47,448 bases of DNA, from the NCBI GenBank assembly GCA_016717145.1, contig JADKGD010000027.1:1-47448 (forward strand). Reading direction: 5' to 3'. The stretch comes from Saprospiraceae bacterium (lineage in GTDB: Bacteria > Bacteroidota > Bacteroidia > Chitinophagales > Saprospiraceae). Of the stretch, positions 8,345 to 17,986 are shown in pieces. Below the pieces are notes generated by a model, which made no database searches, was not told the origin of the DNA, and saw nothing but the letters and a program-made list of their open reading frames with translations. A program made the position numbers and the translations under genes. Each line of letters starts with the position of its first letter. Position 1 is the stretch's first letter.

Positions 8345-9652
8345 ATGGCAGACCTGAAAAAATCATTGAATGTGCGTGGCTTATCCATGATTGCTATTGG
8401 AGCATGTATAGGTTCAGGGATTTTTGTCACTCCGGCCGCTACGATGCGATATATTCCCCATCATGGATATGCTTTGCTGGCATGGATTATAGGAGGTATC
8501 ATTGCATTTCTAGGGGCGATGACATTTTCGGAGTTAGGTTCAAGATTTCCAAAAGAAGGTGGTGTGTATGTATATCTGAAAGAAGCATATGGTGATATCG
8601 CTGGTTTTTTATATGGATGGATCATATTGTTGATTGTAAATACAGGTGCTTTGGGGGCTCTGGGATTGGCATTAGCAGATTACCTTAAATTTTTTCTTCC
8701 GATAAGTGATGGTCAAAAATCATTGATTGCAATTTCCATTTTATGGGGACTGACGATCATCAATATATTTGGTGTCAATATCAGTCAGACTTTTGCGTCC
8801 GTATTTACTGCGCTTAAATTATTGGCCATAGCACTCATTATTATAACAGGCTTTTTATATCTGCCGGAGAGTCATCATGACATCCATCTGAACCTGATGA
8901 CCGATGTCCCTGCTAATTTGTTTAGTGGTATCTTACTTGCCTTTGTGGGCATATTCTGGTCGATGGGGGGCTGGCATCATGCCACTTATTTGGCAGGAGA
9001 AGCTATTGATGCCCGTCGTACTGTTCCCAAAGCAATGCTCATAGGTACGCTCACTGTGACCTGTGTGTATGTACTCGTTGTTGCTGCCTATATGATACTT
9101 TTGCCTTCAAATTTGATGTCGGTGAGCGACAGAGTTGCTGGTGATGCGCTGTCTGTCGTATTTGCACAGGGCGGAAAGTTTGTCTCCATCGCTATATCTA
9201 TTTCTATTTTTGGTACCATCGGCATTTACACTATGACAGCGCCAAGAATTTATTATGCTATGGCCAAGGATGGTATTTTTTTTCCTTTTCTGGCTGATCT
9301 TTCTAAGTATGGTACGCCATATAAGGCGATGATATTTCAGGCAGTCTGGGCTACCATTTTAATTCTGATATGGGGATCTTTTAGCCGGATCATAACATTC
9401 GTAACGTTTATGGATATTGTTTTTATGGCTCTGGCAACAGCAACAATATTTATTTTTCGCAAACGTGGAGGTATGATTGATGGATATACACTGGGCTTGT
9501 TTCCATGGATTCCGATTATATACCTGGTAGTAACGATTGCTTTTGTGATTAATACACTTTCTGGCCTGAGCGCTGAATCCTGGGGCGGGCTAGGTATACT
9601 ATTAATCGGTATTCCGGTTTATTATTATTTTAAAAGAAAGAAACAAAAATAA
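8345..9652 (+). CDS. APC-superfamily amino acid permease
   Basis: A 435-residue integral membrane protein with about twelve hydrophobic helices. The N-terminus MIAIGACIGSGIFVTPA is the APC substrate-backbone motif GxGIF in TM1, and later WSMGGWHHATYLAGE corresponds to TM6. This is typical of LAT/serine-threonine exchanger-like transporters (APC family), but the substrate cannot be read from the sequence. Start ATG at 8345. A single gene, divergent from the protease gene and convergent with dnaK. Confidence 0.9.
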   Translation: MADLKKSLNVRGLSMIAIGACIGSGIFVTPAATMRYIPHHGYALLAWIIGGIIAFLGAMTFSELGSRFPKEGGVYVYLKEAYGDIAGFLYGWIILLIVNTGALGALGLALADYLKFFLPISDGQKSLIAISILWGLTIINIFGVNISQTFASVFTALKLLAIALIIITGFLYLPESHHDIHLNLMTDVPANLFSGILLAFVGIFWSMGGWHHATYLAGEAIDARRTVPKAMLIGTLTVTCVYVLVVAAYMILLPSNLMSVSDRVAGDALSVVFAQGGKFVSIAISISIFGTIGIYTMTAPRIYYAMAKDGIFFPFLADLSKYGTPYKAMIFQAVWATILILIWGSFSRIITFVTFMDIVFMALATATIFIFRKRGGMIDGYTLGLFPWIPIIYLVVTIAFVINTLSGLSAESWGGLGILLIGIPVYYYFKRKKQK

Positions 9653-9721
9653 TGTGCGAGTTTACAGGAATATACACTCACCGTACTGTTATTGATAATT
9701 TAGAAGCACATATCAATAAAA

Positions 9722-9751
9722 AGACCGGAAGCCATTGCTGACTTCCGGTCT
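9722..9751 (-). terminator. terminator of dnaK
   Basis: Perfect 10-bp stem AGACCGGAAG / CTTCCGGTCT with a 10-base loop. On the minus strand it is followed by a run of T (TTTTTATTG), fitting termination of dnaK; it may also serve the convergent permease gene. Confidence 0.85.
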
Positions 9752-9779
9752 GTACATGTTTAGAATTGTAACTCGTGCA

Positions 9780-11714
9780 TTACTTTTTATCGCCACCTAC
9801 TTCTTCAAACTCTACGTCGGTAACTTCTTCCGTTCCGTTGTTTGATTGGTTGGCATTTGAACCGCCATTAAATCCCTGACCTGCGTCCTGGCCATCTTCA
9901 GTTCCACCATTTTGAGATGCCTGATAGATGTCCTGAGAAGCAGCTTGCCAAGCTGTATTCATGACCTCCATTGCTTTATCAATACCAGCTATATCCTGCA
10001 TTTTGTGTGCTTCTTTAAGTGTTGATAATGCATTTTCGATTGCTTCTTTTTTGTCGGCCGGTATTTTGTCACCCAATTCTTTCATTTGCTTTTCAGTTTG
10101 GAAGATCAAGCCATCAGCCGCATTCAGTTTTTCAGCTTTCTCTTTTGCCTGTTTGTCACTGTCTGCATTGGCAGCAGCATCAGCTTTCATTTTTGCTATT
10201 TCTTCCTGTGACAATCCTGTAGAGGCTTCAATTCTGATGTTTTGTTCTTTACCTGTTCCTTTGTCTTTTGCTGCAACTTTTAGAATACCATTTGCATCCA
10301 TGTCAAAAGTAACCTCTACTTGTGGCACACCTCTTGGAGCTGGCGGAATACCATCCAGGATAAATCTGCCCACACTTCTGTTGTCTCTTGCCATAGGTCG
10401 CTCTCCTTGTAGGATATGGATTTCCACACTTGGCTGATTGTCAGCTGCAGTGGAGTATGTTTTAGTTTTTTTGGTTGGAATGGTACTATTAGACTCTATA
10501 ACCACATCAAACACATTTCCCATAGTTTCAATTCCAAGTGACAGTGGTGTCACATCCAGAAGAAGTACATCTTTAACGTCACCACTTAACACACCTCCCT
10601 GAATGGCAGCACCAAGGGCTACTACTTCGTCCGGGTTTACACTTCTGTTTGGTTTTTTACCAAAGAAGTCTTCTACCGCTTGTTGGATAGCCGGAATTCT
10701 GGTCGAACCACCAACTAAAATTATTTCGTCAATTTTGCTTTTTGACATGCCTGCATCTTTTAGTGCATCCTCGCAAGGCTTCAGAGTTCTTTTGATCAGA
10801 CTGTCTGCAAGCTGTTCAAATTTTGCCCTGCTAAGTTTCATCACGAGGTGTTTTGGCACACCATCCACAGCTGTTGCGTAAGGCAAGGTAATTTCAGTTT
10901 CTGTAGATGATGACAATTCGATTTTTGCTTTTTCAGCAGCATCTTTAATTCTTTGCAAAGACATAGGGTCCTTTCTGAGGTCCATATTTTCCTGTGCTTT
11001 GAATTCATCTGCCAACCAATCTATGATCACCTGATCAAAGTCATCTCCTCCAAGGTGTGTATCCCCATTGGTAGATTTTACTTCAAATACACCATCACCC
11101 AACTCCAGGATGGATACGTCAAAGGTACCTCCACCCAAGTCGAATACGGCAATAGTACTATCATGTTTCTTTTTATCAAGACCATATGCCAAAGCTGCAG
11201 CAGTAGGTTCGTTTATTATTCTTTGTACTTTGAGACCTGCGATTTCTCCTGCTTCTTTTGTGGCTTGTCTCTGAGAATCATTAAAATAAGCCGGTACTGT
11301 GATGACGGCATCAGTAACTTCCTGTCCTAGAAAATCTTCTGCGGTTTTTTTCATTTTCTGGAGTACCATAGCCGAAATTTCCTGTGGCGTGTACATCCTT
11401 CCATCAATATTAATCCTGACTGTATCATTATCACCTTTGGTCGCCTTGTAGGCTACTCTTGCTGCTTCTTTACCTACTTCGCTGAATCTGTTGCCCATAA
11501 ATCTCTTTATGGAAGCGATTGTTCTTGTAGGATTTGTGATGGCCTGTCTTTTGGCAGGATCACCGATTTTTCGTTCGCCATTGTCCAGAAATGCTACGAT
11601 TGATGGCGTAGTCCGTTTACCTTCTTCATTGGCGATTACAACCGGTTCGTTACCTTCCATAACAGCGACACAAGAATTTGTTGTTCCTAAGTCTATTCCT
11701 ATTATTTTACCCAT
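9780..11714 (-). CDS. dnaK: chaperone protein DnaK (Hsp70)
   Basis: ATP-dependent cytoplasmic chaperone working with DnaJ and GrpE. 644 residues, full length and intact. Visible are the phosphate-1 motif IGIDLGTTNSCVAVMEG, EPTAAALAYGLDKK, phosphate-2 DLGGGTFDVSILE, the adenosine motif ILVGGSTRIPAIQ, the linker DVLLLDVTPLSLGIE, the substrate-binding domain, and the acidic tail EEVTDVEFEEVGG preceded by a Gly/Asn/Gln-rich linker. No dnaJ or grpE lies next to it, as in other Bacteroidota. On the minus strand upstream a weak box TATAATTG (within CTATATAATTGTG) could be the -7 element; no CIRCE repeat is seen. Confidence 0.99.
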   Translation of the reverse strand: MGKIIGIDLGTTNSCVAVMEGNEPVVIANEEGKRTTPSIVAFLDNGERKIGDPAKRQAITNPTRTIASIKRFMGNRFSEVGKEAARVAYKATKGDNDTVRINIDGRMYTPQEISAMVLQKMKKTAEDFLGQEVTDAVITVPAYFNDSQRQATKEAGEIAGLKVQRIINEPTAAALAYGLDKKKHDSTIAVFDLGGGTFDVSILELGDGVFEVKSTNGDTHLGGDDFDQVIIDWLADEFKAQENMDLRKDPMSLQRIKDAAEKAKIELSSSTETEITLPYATAVDGVPKHLVMKLSRAKFEQLADSLIKRTLKPCEDALKDAGMSKSKIDEIILVGGSTRIPAIQQAVEDFFGKKPNRSVNPDEVVALGAAIQGGVLSGDVKDVLLLDVTPLSLGIETMGNVFDVVIESNSTIPTKKTKTYSTAADNQPSVEIHILQGERPMARDNRSVGRFILDGIPPAPRGVPQVEVTFDMDANGILKVAAKDKGTGKEQNIRIEASTGLSQEEIAKMKADAAANADSDKQAKEKAEKLNAADGLIFQTEKQMKELGDKIPADKKEAIENALSTLKEAHKMQDIAGIDKAMEVMNTAWQAASQDIYQASQNGGTEDGQDAGQGFNGGSNANQSNNGTEEVTDVEFEEVGGDKK

Positions 11715-11880
11715 GGTATGTAATTGTATTTAAATTTTAAGTAATTAATTTTTGCTAAACACAATTATATAGACAATCTATGTGCCAATGCGAAAACAGG
11801 CTGCAAAGATGGGAGCAGTCTGTCAAAAGATGAATAAAAACTGAAATTTCGTCAAGTTTGTCTGACAGTTCGTCAGATTA

Positions 11881-12897
11881 TTATTGAAAATTAAGCTCCT
11901 TAGTAATAATGCCATTCCTTAGAGAATCGAGTGTTTCCTTGGCAAGCTCTATGTTTGTTCTTTTAAACTTAGTTTTGGAATAAAACAAACCTCGTCCGTT
12001 ATTGGAAAAATTGCTGTAAACCGGAATTTCTCCACTAGAAGTAATGCCAAGATTCACCTGACCATAACTGATATATTCTTTTACCTCTTTACTCCCCGAT
12101 GTTATTTCCATAGTAGCACTTTTAAAATATCGTTTGATAGCAGGATTTTTTTCCATAGCGCCCTGCATAAATTCATAGAAACCTCTCCCTTTTGTAGTAA
12201 ATGGGTAACCGTTACCTGTAAGAGCTTTGTCCGTAAAATTTTTGGCTGCTGTCCAGCTCACGGTTTTCAGTTCCGTTTTACCATTCTTTTCTTCATCAAA
12301 AAGAAAATGAATCGTCAAATCATGAATAACGGCATTTAAATCCGGATACCAGGTAACTTTAAAATCGATATTGTATGCGAATGACAATTTTGCAGATATT
12401 TTTGGTTCAACGTCTCCTTCAATTAGTTCGGATATAACGACAGCGCTAGCCTCAGTCAATACGGCACCATCGCTTTTCGAAATGATCAGTTTGTATTCAT
12501 CCTTGGGTATTAATTTTAAATCCCTCTGGCTAATTTTATACAAATAATTTGGTGCTTCAGCAAAAGCTCCGGCATCTCTTTTGTATCCCTCCAGATTTCC
12601 ATCTACTCGTTTTAAAAGAAATTCTTTGCCGCTTTTGATATGTTTAATTTTCACTATAGCATCCTCATAATACAGTAAATTTGGGTCTTTTGACAATTCA
12701 TAAGCAGATGTAGTTTCATTTACAAAGGCTCTTTCTACCCTGATATATGTTGCAGTATCTGTAACACTAATGTCTCCATAAACGATTGGAATGTCTACAG
12801 TTCCTTCTGTCAGTTGAAATTCATTAGAACAGGCCAACTGCACCATTAAAAATAACAGAGAAGTAGTATAAATGAAAAAATATTTATTAAAGTGCAT
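11881..12897 (-). CDS. DUF4249-like lipoprotein
   Basis: A 338-residue protein with a lipoprotein signal: hydrophobic stretch, then VQLAC with the acylated Cys23. The start of the mature part (DIPIVYGDISVTDTATYIRVERAF) resembles DUF4249 lipoproteins of Bacteroidota (VVYGLL...DTAHYIRV). Function is unknown; probably anchored at the outer membrane. A short hairpin (11861-11877) lies directly after the stop but lacks a T run. A good promoter lies upstream. Confidence 0.65.
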   Translation of the reverse strand: MHFNKYFFIYTTSLLFLMVQLACSNEFQLTEGTVDIPIVYGDISVTDTATYIRVERAFVNETTSAYELSKDPNLLYYEDAIVKIKHIKSGKEFLLKRVDGNLEGYKRDAGAFAEAPNYLYKISQRDLKLIPKDEYKLIISKSDGAVLTEASAVVISELIEGDVEPKISAKLSFAYNIDFKVTWYPDLNAVIHDLTIHFLFDEEKNGKTELKTVSWTAAKNFTDKALTGNGYPFTTKGRGFYEFMQGAMEKNPAIKRYFKSATMEITSGSKEVKEYISYGQVNLGITSSGEIPVYSNFSNNGRGLFYSKTKFKRTNIELAKETLDSLRNGIITKELNFQ

Positions 12898-12930
12898 TAT
12901 ATGATGTTAAATCTTTACCGAAAAGAGACA

Positions 12931-12962
12931 CAAAGGTATTATTTTTAGTTTGAATGCGACAA
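12931..12962 (-). promoter_or_regulatory. Bacteroidota-type promoter of the DUF4249-like gene
   Basis: On the minus strand a -33 TTG (12960-12962) and a -7 box TACCTTTG (12931-12938) are 21 bases apart. The -7 box matches TAnnTTTG fully and lies 33 bp before the start codon. Confidence 0.65.
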
Positions 12963-13058
12963 AAAGAAGTATTCAAAATCATTTTTACTTTAATGTTTGT
13001 CTTTTATGCGACTGATTTAACTCTGGCAGGCTTTTAAAAGTAGTAGTTTCTTAAAATA

Positions 13059-13097
13059 AATAAGGCCTGTGTGGTATAAAACGACACAAGCCTTATT
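13059..13097 (-). terminator. terminator after the DUF6249-like gene
   Basis: Stem AATAAGGC...TGTGT / ACACA...GCCTTATT, 13 bp with a one-base asymmetry, around an 11-base loop. On the minus strand it is followed by a T-rich stretch, TTATTTTAAG. It lies 20 bp beyond the stop of the gene at 13117. Confidence 0.8.
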
Positions 13098-13116
13098 TTC
13101 TATGAACCTGAATTGT

Positions 13117-13473
13117 CTATACTAAACTGTCTTCTTCTTTCTGTTTATTTTGATTCTTTCTTTCAATATAGCTATGGTAGAATATCAAAGAAATCCCACC
13201 ACATATCAGGATGCTTACAAATGTCGCAGCAGGCTCAGAGTCAAGCATATAATCAATAAATAAACCAACCAATAAGCCCACGCCAATAGATAATAACAAC
13301 AATCCAAGTTTTAATGCTCCATTTGAATCACTTGAATTTGCATCAAATATTTTTGCTGTTTTGCCGTTTTTTATAAGTTCCATTCTTTCAGCATGTCTAG
13401 TGCGAAAAAAAGATACAATAAATACAATTAATGTTAAAAAAATTCCGATTGTTCCAATAATTTCTGTTGCCAT
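13117..13473 (-). CDS. small membrane protein, DUF6249-like
   Basis: A 118-residue protein with three hydrophobic segments: residues ~5-23 (IIGTIGIFLTLIVFIVSFF), ~55-73 (LKLGLLLLSIGVGLLVGLF) and ~83-99 (FVSILICGGISLIFYHS). Between the first two lies a charged RTRHAERMELIKNGK loop, which is typical of the Bacteroidota DUF6249 family. The C-terminal tail is highly charged. Function is unknown. It is a single gene with its own terminator. Confidence 0.7.
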   Translation of the reverse strand: MATEIIGTIGIFLTLIVFIVSFFRTRHAERMELIKNGKTAKIFDANSSDSNGALKLGLLLLSIGVGLLVGLFIDYMLDSEPAATFVSILICGGISLIFYHSYIERKNQNKQKEEDSLV

Positions 13474-14442
13474 AATATTTAATTTTGTTTGTTAAAATAG
13501 CATTACGCAATTAATTGCAAAGAGGTTATTTTTGGAGTAAGTTTTGCCTTTACTGTGACGGTTTTATAGGTTATATTATTTAGGATTTGGCCATCTACTA
13601 TTTTTTAGATGTGTGTTTAACACATTGCACGTTTGAAACTATTTCAATTGATCATTGCTAATAAACTAAAAATCTCAACTTTGATTATACTATTACCTCA
13701 AGCCGGTAAGGCTTTTACTTTTTTTCTGCAGCAAAAAAAAGTAAACAAAAAATGCCGCCCTGTTTTGTCTTCTTAACGCTTAAAAGTCATCTTCCGACGG
13801 AAAAAAAAACTCGCCTTTTACATCCGTTCTTTAAATATATTTACGAGTTATTTTAGAGTTGTGCTTTTATAAATAATTCTATTGGCTCAACAGTTTTTTG
13901 TTTGTACCGTCTCCAGTGACTTTTAAGCTAAAGACAAAAAGGCGGAAGACAACCCTCCTCCGAAAAAAGTACTTTTACCCTAAATATTTTTTATTTTTGA
14001 TACACTAATATTTGTATCACTTTGGCTTTTGATGCGGTCTTTATATCTTGATTTTCATGCCAAAAACCACTTTAAATCATTATGAGCTGATAATCAGATA
14101 TTTAAAAACCGCACTAAATTTACTGGGACAAGTCAGAGATTACAGCTTTATAAAAAAATCATGGAAATATAAGATATGATATAGTCAAAATGGTGTGTAT
14201 AACATACTGCACTTAAAAGTTTGTGCCTTTTCAACCCCTGCCTGCCTTCGGAGTCAGGCTAGCTCATTCCCCAAAGGGACGACCCACCCAATTCTTCTAC
14301 TCGAAGCCCTGGGATACTCTTTTGTTTTGCCGGTCATTTTCAAGTTTTTATCTAATTGTAGTGCAATATGTTATAGACACGTCAAAATGTAGCTTGTAAC
14401 CTGAATTCAATTATTTACGTATATTGGTGTATAATACTGTAG
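13474..14442. other. ~1-kb intergenic stretch with inverted repeats
   Basis: I see no believable gene. There is a poly-T/poly-A palindrome at 13714-13745 (TTTACTTTTTTT ... AAAAAAAAGTAAA) and the larger imperfect inverted repeat at 13754-13942 listed separately. A 65-codon frame at 14195-14392 has no coding character. Confidence 0.5.
13754..13942. repeat. imperfect inverted repeat, ~45-bp arms
   Basis: The perfect core GCTTAAAAGTCA (13778-13789) is the reverse complement of 13917-13928. Outside the core the arms keep matching (CCGCC.., TTGTCTT.., ..CGACGG against ..GAGACGG) with small indels, giving arms of ~40-45 bp around a ~110-bp AT-rich centre with no gene. It resembles a MITE-like or large hairpin element. 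Confidence 0.6.
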
Positions 14443-14991
14443 ATGGCGCCGAATATTATGGATGCAAGGATGGTAAAACTGCTTCAGACAGGGGATAGAA
14501 GGGCTATTAATACTTTTGTAGACTCTTATGGTCAATTTATATACCATGTTTGCTATAAAGTATTATTAAATGCTTTTGAAGCAGAGGAAGCTGCCCAGGA
14601 TACTGTCATGAAAGTGCTCAAAGCATTGGACACATTTGAACCTTCGTATTCACTTAAAGCATGGTGTTATACTATTGCATTCAGAACGGCTATTGATTTT
14701 AAAAGAAAAATCAGAAGACATGAAGATTTGTCTTCAAGTCCCGAACTTTCCAATGATTCATATGCAGATCAAAATATGCACAATAAAGAAACCAGGTACG
14801 GCATTGAGATGTTATTAAGACATTTGGATGATGAATCGAGATCTGTTATTTCTTTGTTCTATCTTGAAGAAAAAAATATAAAGGAAGTCATTGACATAAC
14901 AGGATTGACCGAAAGTAATGTAAAGATAAAGTTATTCAGGGCACGTAAGGAGTTAGCCAAACATGCAGAAAAATATTTTGATAAAGTTTAA
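14443..14991 (+). CDS. RNA polymerase sigma factor, ECF (sigma-70) subfamily
   Basis: An 182-residue protein. Region 2 is visible at ~20-90 (SYGQFIYHVCYKVLLNAFEA, AEEAAQDTVMKVLKAL, the -10-recognition helix SLKAWCYTIAFRTAIDFKR) and region 4 at ~125-175 (LDDESRSVISLFYLEEKNIK, GLTESNVKIKLFRARKEL, a helix-turn-helix). ATG at 14458 is an alternative start. The gene at 15015 follows after 23 bp and looks like its anti-sigma partner, so the pair probably senses an envelope signal. The signal is unknown. Confidence 0.9.
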   Translation: MAPNIMDARMVKLLQTGDRRAINTFVDSYGQFIYHVCYKVLLNAFEAEEAAQDTVMKVLKALDTFEPSYSLKAWCYTIAFRTAIDFKRKIRRHEDLSSSPELSNDSYADQNMHNKETRYGIEMLLRHLDDESRSVISLFYLEEKNIKEVIDITGLTESNVKIKLFRARKELAKHAEKYFDKV

Positions 14992-15014
14992 TGTAAAAAA
15001 TAGTATTAATTATT

Positions 15015-15473
15015 ATGGAAGATTTGATTTGGAAATATTTAGATGATACATGCACCACTGAAGAACTTGAGCTGGTGAAACAAAAGCTTAAATCAGATGA
15101 GCATTTTCTTATGGCATATGAGTCCTTAAGTCAGATTGATAGTAGCCTGAAAGCTGCTGCCATGGCTTTTCCTTCATCGACTTATGCTGAAAAATTGACT
15201 ACTGCCATAGTTAAGGAATACGAATCAAAAAAACCCATATCCATTTTGCCATTGCCATGGATTATTGGCTGCATTGTAATTACGCTTACAGGCGTATTTG
15301 CAGCAATTTATTATAAGGGAACATCAGGTACGCATATTACAATGCCGGTTATTGATGGTAAGATAATGGAGATGACTTCCTGGGTTACCATTTGTTTTTT
15401 ATTGCTCCTATTGATTGATCTTGGCATCAGAAAAACAAAAGTATTGCGAAGACATTCTGCCTCGATGATATAA
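15015..15473 (+). CDS. putative anti-sigma factor, two membrane segments
   Basis: A 152-residue protein. The N-terminal ~65 residues resemble the short helical anti-sigma domains of Bacteroidota (EDLIWKYLDDTCTTEELELV) but lack the HxxxCxxC zinc motif of ZAS domains. Two hydrophobic segments follow: WIIGCIVITLTGVFAAIYY (~77-95) and WVTICFLLLLLIDLGI (~118-133). Its place 23 bp behind an ECF sigma gene supports a role in holding that sigma factor at the membrane. Assigned mainly from context; sequence similarity is weak. Confidence 0.65.
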   Translation: MEDLIWKYLDDTCTTEELELVKQKLKSDEHFLMAYESLSQIDSSLKAAAMAFPSSTYAEKLTTAIVKEYESKKPISILPLPWIIGCIVITLTGVFAAIYYKGTSGTHITMPVIDGKIMEMTSWVTICFLLLLLIDLGIRKTKVLRRHSASMI

Positions 15474-15620
15474 CTTTAATACATCATAAACAAGCTATCA
15501 TAACGACACTACTGTACGTGTTTATTTGATGTGTCTAGATCAGGAACGAGTATTCCTGAATAGTAGATGCTGCTTGGTCAGATACATCAGAATATTGCGG
15601 AAGAATCAATAGCATTAAAA

Positions 15621-15653
15621 AAAAAGGGTTTATGAAAAACATAAACCCTTTTT
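15621..15653. terminator. bidirectional terminator
   Basis: Perfect 14-bp stem AAAAAGGGTTTATG / CATAAACCCTTTTT with a 5-base loop and A/T tails on both sides. It lies between the convergent anti-sigma-like gene and the PD40/SPOR gene. Confidence 0.9.
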
Positions 15654-15673
15654 GATAAATAGTATGTTTTTTG

Positions 15674-17778
15674 TTAATTTTGTTTCATTCGTTCCAGGAT
15701 GCCACCGTTATCTATCACCACTTCTGCTGTTTTAAATCCCCTGTTTATAGATTGGATGGCAGCTTTTTTTGCTTCTTCGAGGTTGGTATATCCTGCAAGA
15801 ATAAAAATGGTCCAGCCGCCTTTTGTCCATTGTTCAATTCTTCCAAGATCTTTTACCTTATTAATATCAAACCATATCGGATCTTCATAAGAAGCCAATC
15901 TTACTTTATACTTACTACCCAATTTGAAACTTTTCATTTCTTCGGTTGGATTTTTACTGTTTAAATTTCCTTCATCCGTAAAATTATTCTCATCACTACT
16001 CGACAAAATCAATTCCATTTGAGCTGTATTTAACACTTCAAAAGTAATGAAAGCATCTTTAAAACCATTTGCACGAACTTTTGTCAGAATGGCTTCAGCC
16101 TCTTTTCTATCCATGTAATAACCCAATCTTACTTTGATGGACTTGTTGTTATTCATTTTATACACATTACCAAATCTGATCAGGGATTTGAATCTGGAAA
16201 AATTTGGCTTAGTCTCTGAAACAGATGCCAATTGTATAAAAAAGACTTCCGTTGTTGGTATCACTTCTTCCAAGCCAATCCTATGTGCACCTTCAAGGGC
16301 CATTTCTGAGTTAGCATTTGATCCCACTTTTTTAGTATCAAATTCAGGAAGTGTAAAAGCAACTTTATTGTCCATGGTTTCTTGTTTTTCAGAGACAATT
16401 TTTACGTCGGCGTTTTTGAGCGAAACTGCAGTTGCCATTTCAGGATTGCCGGTATGTTTTTGGGTTTGGGTGGTTAGATCTTCCAATGAAACCGCTTTTG
16501 GAATATTTGTATAATCTGTTGTTGCGACTTCATTAGGTGTTAGTTTCATAGTTTTGTATATATCATTTGAACCCTTGCCACCAAGTCTGTTTGACGTCAA
16601 AAATAATTCACCTTTACTGTTTATTGCAGGGAAATAGTCATCGTTTATGGAATTTACACCAAGCCCCATATTTATCGGAGTGGTCCATACACCATTTATT
16701 ACTTCACTTTTGACAATATCATAACCACCAAGACCAATATGGTAATCTGAAGCAAAATACAAAGAACTGCCTTTCAAAAAAGGTGTTATTTCATTTCCCG
16801 TGGTGTTAACATTATTTCCGAGATTTACTGGAAGTGACCAAATTCCATTATTCAGGTAACTTACATAAATGTCATAACCTCCAAATCCACCTTTTCTATT
16901 GGAAGAAAAATATAAAGCTGTTCCATCAAATGCCATATGCGCAGCGTTAATGGATGAGCCTACTTCATTGTATAAAAATGGTTTTGAAGATGTAATTTCA
17001 CCTTGATCATTGACCATAGCAATGTGTAAACCGGCACCCTTACTACTTGTAATAAAATTATAAGAATCTGTTATTTTGGATTCGATAATAGCACAACTTA
17101 TGCCATTGGAAGAGAAGCTCAGGGGTCCAATATGGTTAATGGTACCATCCATCGCTTTTATAAAACCAAGTCTGTTTTTCTTTTGATTGTAAAGAAACGA
17201 CTTATGTGCAGTTTGCTGAATGTTAATTTCCCTTTCAACTTCGTCCATTAAGATATCTGATCTGAAAGAACTAAACACCGGTGCATCCTTGTAAAACGTC
17301 AGACCAAAATCTGAAACATTACTGTTTGTTGGCAACACGAAGGTTTCATACGCCGGTTTATCTGACATTGTTTTTATAGCAAATTCGTTGCTTTCCAAAC
17401 AATGATCTGCTGCCAACGGATTATACAACCGAAATGTCTGATATTGAATTTTTGATTCGCTGTAGCGCCCCATTTTTTAAGTGCATCTCCATAATTTTTA
17501 TATAGATTTGGATCTAGGTTTGCATTTGCGGGAAGTGATTCGAATAATGTAACCGCTTCCATAAAGTTTCCGGAGACAGCATAAGTATCTGCTAATTTGG
17601 CGAGAACATTAATGTCTGATGGATTGTCAGTCAGGTATTTTTTGTATGATTCTATTGCAAGATCAAAATCTCCGTTAGCTGTTTGCAGTTCAGCTTTTTT
17701 AATCAGTTTTTGTCCCGTAATGGATGCGCAGAAAAGCATCATTAAGAAGCAAGATATAAAAAGTGTTTTCTTGAACAT
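15674..17778 (-). CDS. TPR / PD40 beta-propeller / SPOR protein, one frameshift
   Basis: Two minus-strand frames join at ~17460-17470. The first ends in KKWGATAN and the second begins MGRYSESK; one more G in the GGGG run gives KKWGRYSESKIQYQ. The joined product is ~700 residues: signal peptide (FISCFLMMLFCASITGQ), two or three TPRs (ANGDFDLAIESYKKYLTDNP), WD40-like PD40 repeats (ALYFSSNRKGGFGGYDIYVS, SLYFASDYHIGLGGYDIV, ELFLTSNRLGGKGSNDIY), and two C-terminal SPOR-like domains (VFFIQLASVSE; YKVRLASYED). TPR plus PD40 resembles the T9SS component PorE, but there is no OmpA domain, so the SPOR ends may bind peptidoglycan instead. Periplasmic or outer-membrane associated. Confidence 0.82.
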
Positions 17779-17903
17779 TTGTCAGTATTTTAATTTAATT
17801 ATTTTGAGAATACAAATATAATACTAAATTGTAATATGATGCTACATTATACATTAAATATTTTTATAATTTGTTAAAAATGTCTTATTTTATACTTTTT
17901 CAC

Positions 17904-17911
17904 TATATTTG
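17904..17911 (+). promoter_or_regulatory. -7 box TATATTTG of the subtilase gene
   Basis: It matches TAnnTTTG exactly and lies 75 bp before the ATG at 17987. It overlaps the in-frame TTG at 17909, which argues that translation starts at 17987 instead. A clear -33 TTG at the right distance is not seen. Confidence 0.45.
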
Positions 17912-17986
17912 TCGTCTTCGGTTCTAAAAATCATTGTTTTTTGTAATTTTGAAAATAAACCTCTACTTTTGGGAAAAATAGATTCA

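Noticed and set aside
9961..11330. Long plus-strand open frames opposite dnaK
   Set aside because: They are mirror frames of a highly conserved gene with strong codon bias; they have no domain or start signal.
11861..11877. Short hairpin as a terminator of the DUF4249-like gene
   Set aside because: Only 6 bp of stem and no T run on the minus strand; too weak to list.
14195..14392. 65-codon frame before the ECF sigma gene
   Set aside because: Composition is not protein-like, no upstream signals, and it lies in repeat-rich DNA.
17909..17986. Longer subtilase N-terminus from the TTG at 17909
   Set aside because: That codon lies in the -7 box, and the added residues would displace the signal peptide from the N-terminus.
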